Assembly (NCBI RefSeq): GCF_026250525.1
Contig: NZ_CP111043.1
Location: 3,547,001 to 3,611,000 of the forward strand
Length of the DNA: 64,000 bases
Source: Chondrinema litorale
GTDB lineage: Bacteria; Bacteroidota; Bacteroidia; Cytophagales; Flammeovirgaceae
Direction: 5' to 3'
The position numbers were made by a program, and so were the translations under genes. A model generated the notes under the pieces. That model was given only the letters and a program-made list of their open reading frames with translations, ran no database searches and was not told the origin of the DNA. This document shows, one piece after another, positions 43,472 through 50,256 of this stretch. Numbering within the stretch: position 1 is the stretch's first letter; the number at the start of each line of letters is the position of its first letter.

Positions 43472-44101
43472 TTAAGCGAGGCTATAGAAATCTTCTTTGT
43501 CAAAATCATGAAAAAGTAAAAACCCAGATTGTGTCATTTCTATAAGTATTCTACGGGCTCTTCTTTCTGAAAAGTTACACAATTTAGCATACTGTTTTAC
43601 AGTAATTTTCTCAAATTCATCTAGATAGTTTTTTAGAGTTTGGTGTTGTGCATCTAGTTTTCCTAGTGTTTTTTTAACAACACCTTTCTCCATGCTTTTA
43701 ATCAGCATTTCACCGGCTAAAACACTTTTGTCATTCATCCTAACATACACCTTTTTTTCCTTATTTGGTAGCAAAACATAGTGTGGTTTTTCTATGCTTT
43801 CGGGGATTTCAACTACCAGAATATTATTCCCATATGTATCTTCAACACATATATAATTAAGCTCTAAAGGTGGTTCGCAATGGTGCTTTGCAGCTTGGTT
43901 CATGGCAAAGCGTTCCTCTTCTGGGTCAACACCGATTATTTGCCTGTCGTCGTTAACACCAACCAGAATTCTACCTCCTTTGGTATTGGCAAAAGAAGCT
44001 ATTGTTTTAGCAATTTTAGATGCTTGAGTTATTTTCCTTTTAAAGTCAAGGGTTTGAGATTCCCCTTTATCTATTAATCTTATGAGTTGGGAGTATTTCA
44101 A
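43472..44101 (-). CDS. Schlafen AlbA_2 (ATP-binding) domain protein
   Basis: The 209-residue protein has an N-terminal AlbA_2 domain: ESQTLDFKRKI (about 14-24), KTIASFANTKGGRILVGVNDDRQIIGV (about 32-58) and NNILVVEIPESIEKPHYV. A C-terminal winged-helix-like segment follows (ITVKQYAKLCNFSERRARRILIEMTQSGFL). AlbA_2 plus winged helix is typical of putative transcription regulators or nucleic-acid binding proteins of unknown ligand. It is a single gene with no obvious partner. Confidence 0.85.
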   Translation of the reverse strand: MKYSQLIRLIDKGESQTLDFKRKITQASKIAKTIASFANTKGGRILVGVNDDRQIIGVDPEEERFAMNQAAKHHCEPPLELNYICVEDTYGNNILVVEIPESIEKPHYVLLPNKEKKVYVRMNDKSVLAGEMLIKSMEKGVVKKTLGKLDAQHQTLKNYLDEFEKITVKQYAKLCNFSERRARRILIEMTQSGFLLFHDFDKEDFYSLA

Positions 44102-44203
44102 GAGTAGTGGAATTTTTTATTAGTTTAAAAAATGTTCCAATACAAAAAAAGAAACTAGCTTAAAAAAATTCCATTTCTCAAAAAATAGTGCTTGATGCTA
44201 AGT

Positions 44204-44332
44204 TTATGAAGATTTCTTTTGTTGAAAATTTGAATCTTCATTGTCATCAGTCATTGCCTTTATAAGTGCTTCTAGCACTTTAGCTTTTTCCTTATTATTT
44301 ACATCGAGTGAAAAGGTAAGTTTCTTTGCCAT
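44204..44332 (-). CDS. Small hypothetical protein (42 residues)
   Basis: ORF from ATG at 44332 to TAA at 44204, beginning MAKKLTFSLDVNNKEKAKVL and ending in a polar tail (NEDSNFQQKKSS). One amphipathic helix (KEKAKVLEALIKAMTDD) is predicted, with no membrane segment. It lies alone upstream of the AlbA gene on the same strand. Sequence character looks coding (low Cys, Lys/Asp-rich helix), but no family is recognised. Confidence 0.45.
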   Translation of the reverse strand: MAKKLTFSLDVNNKEKAKVLEALIKAMTDDNEDSNFQQKKSS

Positions 44333-44479
44333 AATAATTTTTTTGTTAAATATTTTAATGTTCGCTTTTTAACGATACTGTGCTAATGATGTTTAACCAA
44401 TGTAATATTTCAGTAATTAAGTGTATATAAAATAATTTTTAACAGAAGATTTTATACATTTGGTCAAACTATATTTATT

Positions 44480-45358
44480 ATGATAAAATCGATGACAGGT
44501 TTTGGTAGGGCAGTTCTAGATAACGATGAACTGAATGTGCAGGTGGAGGTAAAAACACTAAATTCCAAGTTTCTGGATACCAGTATTAAAATAAGCAGTT
44601 TGTATTTTGATAAGGAAATAGAAGTAAAAAAGCTGATTGGTGACAAGCTGGAAAGAGGGAAAATGAGTGTTTCTATCAATTATACAACTAAAAAGGCAGA
44701 CAACAATGTTGTTACTGTAAACATGCCTTTGGTCACTTCCTACTTTAAAGAATTAAAAAAAGCAGCCCAAACTCTTGAAACTGGTGAGCAAGATATTTTT
44801 AGAATGGTAATGATGTTACCAGATGCTTATCTTAAGCAAACAGATGAAGATACTAAGGAAAAAGATTGGGAAGTAATAAAATCAGTAATTTTAGAAGCAA
44901 TTGATAGATGTGATCAGTATCGTATAGACGAAGGAGCTGTATTGAAAGAAAAGCTGATTGATTATGTTGATAATATTGAGACTTTATTAGGTAAAGTTGA
45001 AGAAAGAGATCCGGAACGCCTTATAAAAATCAGAGAAAGACTCAATAAACAAGTTAGTGATTTTGTAAATAATGAAAATTTCGATCCTAATAGATTTGAG
45101 CAAGAGTTGATCTATTATATTGAGAAACTGGATATTAGCGAAGAAAAAGTTAGGTTAGCAAACCATTTACAACTTTTTAAAACAACATTAGAGTCTGATG
45201 CTTCAAGAGGTAAAAAGTTGACATTTATAAGTCAAGAAATAGGTAGAGAAATTAATACTATTGGTGCAAAGGCAAACGATGCCGATATACAGAAACTGGT
45301 AGTAAACATGAAAGACTATCTTGAAAAAATAAAAGAACAACTTTTTAATATCATTTAA
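44480..45358 (+). CDS. YicC family endoribonuclease
   Basis: The 292-residue protein starts with MIKSMTGFGRA, the invariant YicC opening. It ends with the DUF1732 segment RGKKLTFISQEIGREINTIGAKANDADIQKLVVNMKDYLEKIKEQLFNI. E. coli YicC is an RNase acting on small RNAs; a role in RNA turnover is likely. TACATTTG at 44455-44462 is a possible -7 element. It is followed 32 bases later by hemG. Confidence 0.93.
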   Translation: MIKSMTGFGRAVLDNDELNVQVEVKTLNSKFLDTSIKISSLYFDKEIEVKKLIGDKLERGKMSVSINYTTKKADNNVVTVNMPLVTSYFKELKKAAQTLETGEQDIFRMVMMLPDAYLKQTDEDTKEKDWEVIKSVILEAIDRCDQYRIDEGAVLKEKLIDYVDNIETLLGKVEERDPERLIKIRERLNKQVSDFVNNENFDPNRFEQELIYYIEKLDISEEKVRLANHLQLFKTTLESDASRGKKLTFISQEIGREINTIGAKANDADIQKLVVNMKDYLEKIKEQLFNII

Positions 45359-45390
45359 ATAGTGTTTTACTATTACAGGCTGGTAATACC

Positions 45391-46698
45391 ATGATTGTAA
45401 TTATAGGTGGAGGAATTTCAGGACTTGCAGTTGCCTGGTATTTACAAAAAAAAGGAATAGAATATGTTTTGCTCGAAAGTTCAGAAAGAGCTGGTGGAAA
45501 TATTCTAACTGAAAAAACTGATAAGTACCTGATTGAGAAAGGGCCAAACTCTTTGCTTGCAGATAACGAAGTGCAGGAGATTATTGATGAAATAGGTCTT
45601 ACAGATCGTATTTTATATCCTGAATCAGTAAGTAAAAACCGATATATTTTTAAAGATGGAAAATACAGAAAGCTACCGGCAGGTCCGGCTTTCTTATTTT
45701 CAGATTTCTTCTCTTTTAATGCCAAGCTTTCGGTTTTTAAGGAATACAGCAATAAATCTAAAGGTGATGAGAATGAGACTGTGGCTTCTTTTTTTGAAAG
45801 ACGCTTTTCTAAAGAAATTGTAGATAATGCTGTTAATCCATTTGTTTCTGGCATTTATGCAGGTGATCCAGAGCAAATGCTAATAAGAAAAACCTTCCCT
45901 CAATTATTTGATTTTGAGAAAGAATATGGTTCAATTATTAAAGGTTTTTTGAAAACTAAAAGCAGCTCTGGAAGGAGAGTTTCTTATAGTTTCCATAATG
46001 GGATGCAAGAGATTCCAGACCAATTGGCCAAATCTGTTAATATTAAATATAACTCTGAGGTTCAATCTATTGAGAAGGGAGAGAAGTTTATAGTAAAGTC
46101 AAACTCTGGCGAATATCTGGCAGATAAGGTAATATTATCGCTTCCTGCTTTTAGTGCTTTCGAGATTCTTAGTACTTTAGCATCATCTGAAATATCACCT
46201 CTTAACAATGTGCACTACCCAGAATTGGCAGTGGTTCATACAGCTTTCAAAAAAGCAGATATGCAGGCAGTGCCAAATGGCTTTGGTGGATTGCATCCCA
46301 AAAAAGCAGGATTATATACAGCAGGTTGCATGTGGAGTAGCTGTTTGTTTCCCGTAAGGTGCCCAGAAGATGAGTTTTTATTAACTAGTTTTGTTGGTGG
46401 TAGTCAGTTTGAGCAAGAAATATCTTATGATAATGATACGGTAAGGCAAAATGTAACCAATGAATTAAAAAGGGTTTACGAAATTGATGGTGAGCCAGTA
46501 TTTCAAAAAATTCATAGGTGGAAAAAATCTATACCTCAATATACACAAAAGATAGATGCAGCTCATGAAGTGTTGGAAAGCTTAGAAAAACAAGATATTT
46601 ACCACACTATTAATTGGGAAGGAGGGGTCTCTATTGCAGATTGTTTGAAGAAAGGGAAGGCATTAGCAGAAAAAATTGAAAAAAATATGAATAAATAA
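45391..46698 (+). CDS. hemG: Protoporphyrinogen/coproporphyrinogen oxidase, HemG/HemY family
   Basis: The 435-residue FAD enzyme oxidises protoporphyrinogen IX (or coproporphyrinogen III) in haem synthesis. It has an N-terminal FAD motif IIGGGISGLAVAWYLQKKG, ERAGGNI (about 33-39), IEKGPNSLLAD (about 49-59), NPFVSGIYAGDPEQM and a C-terminal GGVSIADCLKKGKALA. These are the signatures of the oxygen-dependent PPO family (also called HemY). Haem demand fits the multihaem cytochromes encoded elsewhere in the window. Likely co-transcribed with the YicC gene. Confidence 0.92.
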   Translation: MIVIIGGGISGLAVAWYLQKKGIEYVLLESSERAGGNILTEKTDKYLIEKGPNSLLADNEVQEIIDEIGLTDRILYPESVSKNRYIFKDGKYRKLPAGPAFLFSDFFSFNAKLSVFKEYSNKSKGDENETVASFFERRFSKEIVDNAVNPFVSGIYAGDPEQMLIRKTFPQLFDFEKEYGSIIKGFLKTKSSSGRRVSYSFHNGMQEIPDQLAKSVNIKYNSEVQSIEKGEKFIVKSNSGEYLADKVILSLPAFSAFEILSTLASSEISPLNNVHYPELAVVHTAFKKADMQAVPNGFGGLHPKKAGLYTAGCMWSSCLFPVRCPEDEFLLTSFVGGSQFEQEISYDNDTVRQNVTNELKRVYEIDGEPVFQKIHRWKKSIPQYTQKIDAAHEVLESLEKQDIYHTINWEGGVSIADCLKKGKALAEKIEKNMNK

Positions 46699-46719
46699 AG
46701 AAATATCTGATCTAGGGTA

Positions 46720-46750
46720 TTGCATAAAAATAAACAAATATATACTTTTG
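46720..46750 (+). promoter_or_regulatory. Promoter of the CAU-anticodon tRNA
   Basis: TTG at 46720-46722, 20 bases, TACTTTTG at 46743-46750: a full match to the Bacteroidota promoter, 27 bases before the tRNA. Confidence 0.78.
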
Positions 46751-46777
46751 CCCTCCGATTGAGTAGCAGATACTCAA

Positions 46778-46851
46778 GGGCTCATAGCTCAGCTGGTTAG
46801 AGCACCTGACTCATAATCAGGGGGTCCGAGGTTCGAGCCCTCGTGGGCCCA
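46778..46851 (+). tRNA. tRNA with CAU anticodon (elongator Met or Ile2)
   Basis: A 74-base cloverleaf. The acceptor stem pairs GGGCTCA with TGGGCCC, the anticodon stem CTGA/TCAG encloses a CTCATAA loop (anticodon CAT), and the T arm is CGAGG-TTCGAGC-CCTCG. CAT can serve elongator methionine or, after lysidine modification, isoleucine AUA; identity is not decided by sequence alone. The tyrosine recombinase gene begins 266 bases downstream, so the 3' end is a likely phage attachment site. Confidence 0.93.
46830..46851. other. Candidate attachment site (left end of integrated element)
   Basis: The 3' half of the tRNA (T arm and acceptor strand) is the commonest attachment sequence for tyrosine recombinases. 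The recombinase gene lies immediately inside. The matching repeat at the right end should lie beyond 64000. Confidence 0.4.
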
Positions 46852-46856
46852 CAGGT

Positions 46857-46890
46857 AGCCACCCAAATTACTTTGGGCGGCTTTTTTTTT
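46857..46890 (+). terminator. Terminator after the tRNA
   Basis: AGCCACCCAAA / TTTGGGCGGCT stem (one mismatch) with a run of ten T. Confidence 0.85.
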
Positions 46891-47117
46891 GTAAAAACAT
46901 TAAAAAAGCCCAAATTTCAACGTTTTTTAACTCCTGATTTTAAGGTACTTACAAACCTTACTTAATTTTTGTAAACAGTTTGTGAACAGATATTTTCTGT
47001 TGTGAACAGTTACCTTACATCCGATCTGCCTAATGAAAATTAATTGATTAACGCTAAAATTCTAATTAAAAAAGAGGACAATAGCTTTGGGTGATAATTA
47101 AATTTTTAAAAATCAAA

Positions 47118-48365
47118 ATGATTCACAATGAAAAAAAATTAAGTTATTCAGTCCAGTTTTATCCGAGAAAGTGTGCTAATAAGGGTTACGGAACTATCTA
47201 TTGCCATATTTCTATCGATCGTAAGCGGACAACCACACCCTTTTCAACTAATATCAGAGTGTTGCTAAAAAACTGGGATAACAACGAGCAGACGTTAAAG
47301 AAAAACACACAAAACGAGGAGGCAATTGAATTGTCTAAGATCAAGTCAAAGATTTATGAGATATTTTTAAATTATTCAAATAGAGAAGAGGAAATAACTG
47401 CAGATTCTCTAAAATACCTTTATTTGACTGAAGATAAGAAAAAATACACTCTGTGTGAAGTATATGAGTTGTGGATGACTTATATGGAAAGTTTAATTGA
47501 CTTAGAAATTAAGGAATCAACTTTTGAGTCTTATCAAAGTAAATATAGCAGATTAAGAGAATTTTTAGCAGAAGTAGGAAAAAAGGGCATATTAATTAAA
47601 AACGTAGATATGAATCTAGCTTATCAATTTGAAAATTGGTTAAAGCAAAATTCTCAAATAAACTCAAAGAGTTATCAAGCACGATGTTTATCTACTTTAA
47701 AAAGAGTCATGAAATGGGCAGTATCAGAAGATATATTAAAATTCAATCCTTTGCAATATTTAAAAGTTGAAAAAGGACAACCTTCGTCTCCAGAATATTT
47801 GTCTATGGATGAATTGGCGCTTTTCGAAAAATTTCGATTTAAGTCACCTACTTTACAAAAAGTGGCAGACTGTTTCGTTTTTCAGTGTTGGACATCTATG
47901 GATTATGCAGATATAGTTAGTTTTAATCATTTAGAGCATATCCAGAAAGTATCAGGTAAAAATTGGATAATAAAAAAAAGGGCGAAGGCACCATTGAAGT
48001 CTACACGTCAAGAGATGCAAATACCAATCTTTCCAAAGGCTAGAAGAATACTTGATAAATACAATTGGAAAGCTCCTATTTGGTCAGAAAAAAGAAATAG
48101 CTATATGAGTAGCGATAAGTATCGTAAATACTTAAAAGAATGTGCAGCTATTGTAGGTATAGATGATATAAATTTAGTATCAAAAACCGGCAGAAGAACT
48201 TTTATCAATATGATGAGTGAATGTGGAGTACCTAGTGATGATATAACTGCAATGGTAGGTCATAATCATACTAAAACAACACAAGATTTTTACTTGCGAT
48301 TTTCCACAAGAAGGATTCAAATGAATATAGAGAAAGTATTTGGTGAGAACTACTTAGCTGGATAA
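47118..48365 (+). CDS. Tyrosine recombinase / site-specific integrase
   Basis: The 415-residue phage-type integrase has an Arm-like N-terminal DNA-binding segment (YSVQFYPRKCANKGYGTIYCHIS), a SAM-like core-binding domain (about 95-200) and a catalytic domain. Arg of box II lies in KTGRRTF, His in VGHNH and the nucleophile Tyr in TQDFY. The box I arginine, normally in GLRxxD, appears as Asp in TSMDYADI. The ATG at 47118 is chosen over the GTG at 47091, because TAGCTTTG at 47082-47089 would place transcription start between them. It lies next to a tRNA gene and points into the element. Confidence 0.88.
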   Translation: MIHNEKKLSYSVQFYPRKCANKGYGTIYCHISIDRKRTTTPFSTNIRVLLKNWDNNEQTLKKNTQNEEAIELSKIKSKIYEIFLNYSNREEEITADSLKYLYLTEDKKKYTLCEVYELWMTYMESLIDLEIKESTFESYQSKYSRLREFLAEVGKKGILIKNVDMNLAYQFENWLKQNSQINSKSYQARCLSTLKRVMKWAVSEDILKFNPLQYLKVEKGQPSSPEYLSMDELALFEKFRFKSPTLQKVADCFVFQCWTSMDYADIVSFNHLEHIQKVSGKNWIIKKRAKAPLKSTRQEMQIPIFPKARRILDKYNWKAPIWSEKRNSYMSSDKYRKYLKECAAIVGIDDINLVSKTGRRTFINMMSECGVPSDDITAMVGHNHTKTTQDFYLRFSTRRIQMNIEKVFGENYLAG

Positions 48366-48369
48366 AAAA

Positions 48370-48397
48370 AAGAAGCTGCTTTTTAGCAGCTTCTTTA
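48370..48397. terminator. Bidirectional terminator between integrase and small membrane protein
   Basis: AAGAAGCTGCT / AGCAGCTTCTT 11-bp stem; T-rich on both strands (eight T on the minus strand). Confidence 0.85.
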
Positions 48398-48429
48398 GTT
48401 AACAAGTAATATGTTGAGTTAGAATGATT

Positions 48430-48588
48430 TCAAAAAACAAAAAAGACTAGTACGAACAAAAGAGCAACTTCTAATGTCATCAAAATAAGCATAGATGTTT
48501 TGAATAAATATTCATCTTGATGCTGTTTTTCTACCATTTCTTTTAATAAGAAAATGATACTATCAAGTTTGTTTTTTAGTTCATGCAT
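48430..48588 (-). CDS. Small membrane protein at the left end of the phage-like element (52 residues)
   Basis: ORF from ATG at 48588 to TGA at 48430. A charged helical N-terminus (MHELKNKLDSIIFLLKEMVE, then KQHQDEYLFK) is followed by one strong membrane helix (TSMLILMTLEVALLFVLVFF) ending at the C-terminus. The tail-anchored topology is certain from the sequence, the function is not. It shares the upstream motif CCGTCC with the late gene at 54829 and is transcribed in the direction of the late genes. A small holin-like or spanin-like role is possible. No family is recognised. Confidence 0.6.
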   Translation of the reverse strand: MHELKNKLDSIIFLLKEMVEKQHQDEYLFKTSMLILMTLEVALLFVLVFFVF

Positions 48589-48620
48589 GCAGCGAACTTA
48601 TTTAAGACGATCCAAAAAAA

Positions 48621-48640
48621 TAAGGACGGAAAATTAATAG
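48621..48640 (-). promoter_or_regulatory. Element-specific motif upstream of small membrane protein
   Basis: Minus strand TTAATTTTCCGTCCTTA, 33 bases upstream of the ATG at 48588. It is nearly repeated at 54871-54888 upstream of another minus-strand element gene. A shared promoter or operator is inferred. Confidence 0.4.
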
Positions 48641-48904
48641 TACTTTAAAAAGCTAAATGATCAAATTTGTCTATTTTAAGCCTTTTTTAGGCTTTAATAT
48701 GCAGTATCTAAAGACAACCCTCTTCTAATATAGGATAGGGGGTTATCTGATTTAATAACTGTATGTTATGCAACTAGAATAACTCTGATAACTTCAGTTT
48801 TTTAAAGTTTTAATCGATTTTTAATTGTTGATTTGAATAGGATAGTATTTCTTAATAAAGATTAGTTGACGTTTTAGATTAGATCTTTAAGTTTCTAAGC
48901 AAAA
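48641..48904. other. Non-coding stretch, nothing assigned
   Basis: A+T-rich DNA without a credible ORF on either strand. A short AAGCC-TTTTTT-AGGCTT palindrome lies near 48680-48695. Confidence 0.4.
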
Positions 48905-48934
48905 AATCCTTCATCTCAGGTGAGACAAAGGATT
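48905..48934 (-). terminator. Terminator-like hairpin A in the 48.6-49.3 kb non-coding region
   Basis: AATCCTT--TCTCA / TGAGA--AAGGATT stem followed on the minus strand by TTTTTT. The same design recurs at 49190. Confidence 0.65.
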
Positions 48935-49034
48935 AATTAATATGGATTTAAACTTTTAGATATTAAGCTTATCCTATAAAAGAGATAAATCTCCAAAAAA
49001 TTATATATTCAATGTAAATGTTTTTTTAATAAGA

Positions 49035-49066
49035 AAAATCCCCATACTCATAAAATGTGAGGATTT
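49035..49066 (-). terminator. Terminator-like hairpin B in the 48.6-49.3 kb non-coding region
   Basis: Minus strand AAAATCCTCACAT...ATG-GGGATTTTTC: stem with T run. No ORF of note lies between hairpins A, B and C. Confidence 0.55.
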
Positions 49067-49189
49067 TATTATTACTTGCTAATTTGGTAGTATTATTTGT
49101 AAATGCAGGAATCTTAAAAAAGTTATATTTTAACAAAGTGCAGGTTGATGATAGTTGCTAAACTGAGATAACAAAGTGATGAAAAAGAA

Positions 49190-49220
49190 AAATCCTTTCC
49201 CTCAAATGAGAAAAAGGATT
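49190..49220 (-). terminator. Terminator-like hairpin C ending the element's late operon
   Basis: AATCCTTTCCCTCA / TGAGAAAAAGGATT stem with TTTTTC on the minus strand, about 70 bases after the DUF5675 stop codon. Same design as hairpin A. Confidence 0.7.
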
Positions 49221-49233
49221 CCAACAACAATCA

Positions 49234-49261
49234 AATTACATCCGGAGGACGGATTGTAATT
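49234..49261. repeat. Inverted repeat after the DUF5675 gene
   Basis: AATTACATCCG / CGGATTGTAATT around GAGGA; strong pairing but no T run, so it may be an mRNA 3' end structure rather than a terminator. Confidence 0.5.
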
Positions 49262-49290
49262 ATTAGAAAATGTATTAATTAGTGCAAATA

Positions 49291-49701
49291 TTATACAATT
49301 TCTAAAATAAAGGTTTCTGATACAATTTTCAGGATTTTCTCCAAAGTTTTTCTAGAATTGGTCACATCGAGCTGGCCATCTTGATTGATATCATAGAGTG
49401 AATCACCAGGTAAGATGCAGCCTTGAATCTGATAATTGTAATTACCCACATGCATTAAAATCCAGTCTCTATTTACCACATTTAAAATGTGTAAGTGCTC
49501 ATAATTAAACTTGCTAGCTGGATCCTTTCTTTTTTGCACCTGGTAAGTTCCTTTGGGAATGCAACTCACTTTATTCTCATTGTTTTTATAAGGAAGCTCC
49601 AAGGTGAAGCAGGAGAGGAGGAGCTGATGCTGGTTATAGATTCTAAATTCTCCGACTGTTTGTTTTCCATTGTCGGATAGTCTGATTAAAAGTGCTCTCA
49701 T
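49291..49701 (-). CDS. DUF5675 family protein, last gene of the late operon
   Basis: The 136-residue protein is counted from ATG at 49701, one base after the upstream stop codon. That start is better than the ORF's first ATG at 49767, which would overlap the neighbour. MRALLIRLSDNGKQTVGEF, then CIPKGTYQVQKRKDP, HLHILNVVNRDWILMHVGNY and IQGCILPGD match the DUF5675 pattern (start RLxxxxxxTxGxL, then P-x-G-x-Y, H-x-G-N, G-C-I). DUF5675 is common in phage lysis regions and tail islands; its biochemical role is not established. Its position at the end of the operon fits lysis or late accessory function. Confidence 0.75.
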   Translation of the reverse strand: MRALLIRLSDNGKQTVGEFRIYNQHQLLLSCFTLELPYKNNENKVSCIPKGTYQVQKRKDPASKFNYEHLHILNVVNRDWILMHVGNYNYQIQGCILPGDSLYDINQDGQLDVTNSRKTLEKILKIVSETFILEIV

Positions 49702-49702
49702 G

Positions 49703-50251
49703 TTAAGATTTGATTTGTTTGATTGAATTGATCGCCTCGAGTCCATATCCATAAAGTAGCCTACCATAAAGGTTTTTTAAACCACCATAAAGGATATGCG
49801 ACCACCATTTTTTTCTTTTGTGGTTGCTGTCTGTCATTTTATGGAAGAAGATACCTAGTGCGATTCTTTGAATGGCTTTTTCATCATCCAGTCTGATAGC
49901 AGTTTGATCATAACCCGGTACCTGTTTGAAACTAGCTGTTCCCTGTCTTCTTACCCAGTCTTTTAAAGCTTCAATAAAAGCGGCTCCTTTGGTGGCATCT
50001 CCTGATCCAGAATAACTGATGTTTTTCATGTCGATGTACCTACCAGCATCAGCAAAGGCAAATCCCACCTCCTGTAGGTTTTGTTTGGCAGCCAGTACCA
50101 CTGCATTTTGGATATTGAAAATCTCAGCTCTAGACACAGTGATTTTTTTCTGATTGGCCAGTTCTTTGGCTAATCGGTAGGAGATAAACTCCGCCCATTC
50201 TTTGGCTTCCCTAGCTGTGAAGGCTTCAATGGATTCTTTTGATTTTTCCAT
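49703..50251 (-). CDS. Phage-like late protein, unrecognised (182 residues)
   Basis: Helical N-terminal half (EAFTAREAKEWAEFISYRLAKELANQ) and a centre with FAFADAGRYIDMKNISYSGSGD, then VRRQGTASFKQVPGYDQ. Basic C-terminal tail (NHKRKKWWSHILYGGLKNLYGRLLYGYG). No signal peptide. The FADAGRYIDM and FIEALKDWVRR pattern resembles small neck or tail-completion proteins of Bacteroidota phages, but I cannot name it. It is tightly packed, 5 bases after the 592-residue gene. Confidence 0.55.
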   Translation of the reverse strand: MEKSKESIEAFTAREAKEWAEFISYRLAKELANQKKITVSRAEIFNIQNAVVLAAKQNLQEVGFAFADAGRYIDMKNISYSGSGDATKGAAFIEALKDWVRRQGTASFKQVPGYDQTAIRLDDEKAIQRIALGIFFHKMTDSNHKRKKWWSHILYGGLKNLYGRLLYGYGLEAINSIKQIKS

Positions 50252-50256
50252 GGTGC

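Noticed and set aside
46778..46851. Assigning the CAU tRNA as Met only
   Set aside because: The anticodon loop CTCATAA fits both elongator Met and lysidine-modified Ile2; features that decide this are not clear by eye.
47091..47117. GTG at 47091 as start of the integrase
   Set aside because: A -7-like TAGCTTTG sits at 47082-47089, so the message would begin too late for it; ATG at 47118 begins the Arm domain properly.
49702..49767. ATG at 49767 as start of the DUF5675 gene
   Set aside because: It lies inside the upstream gene; the family start pattern MRALLIRL matches ATG at 49701.
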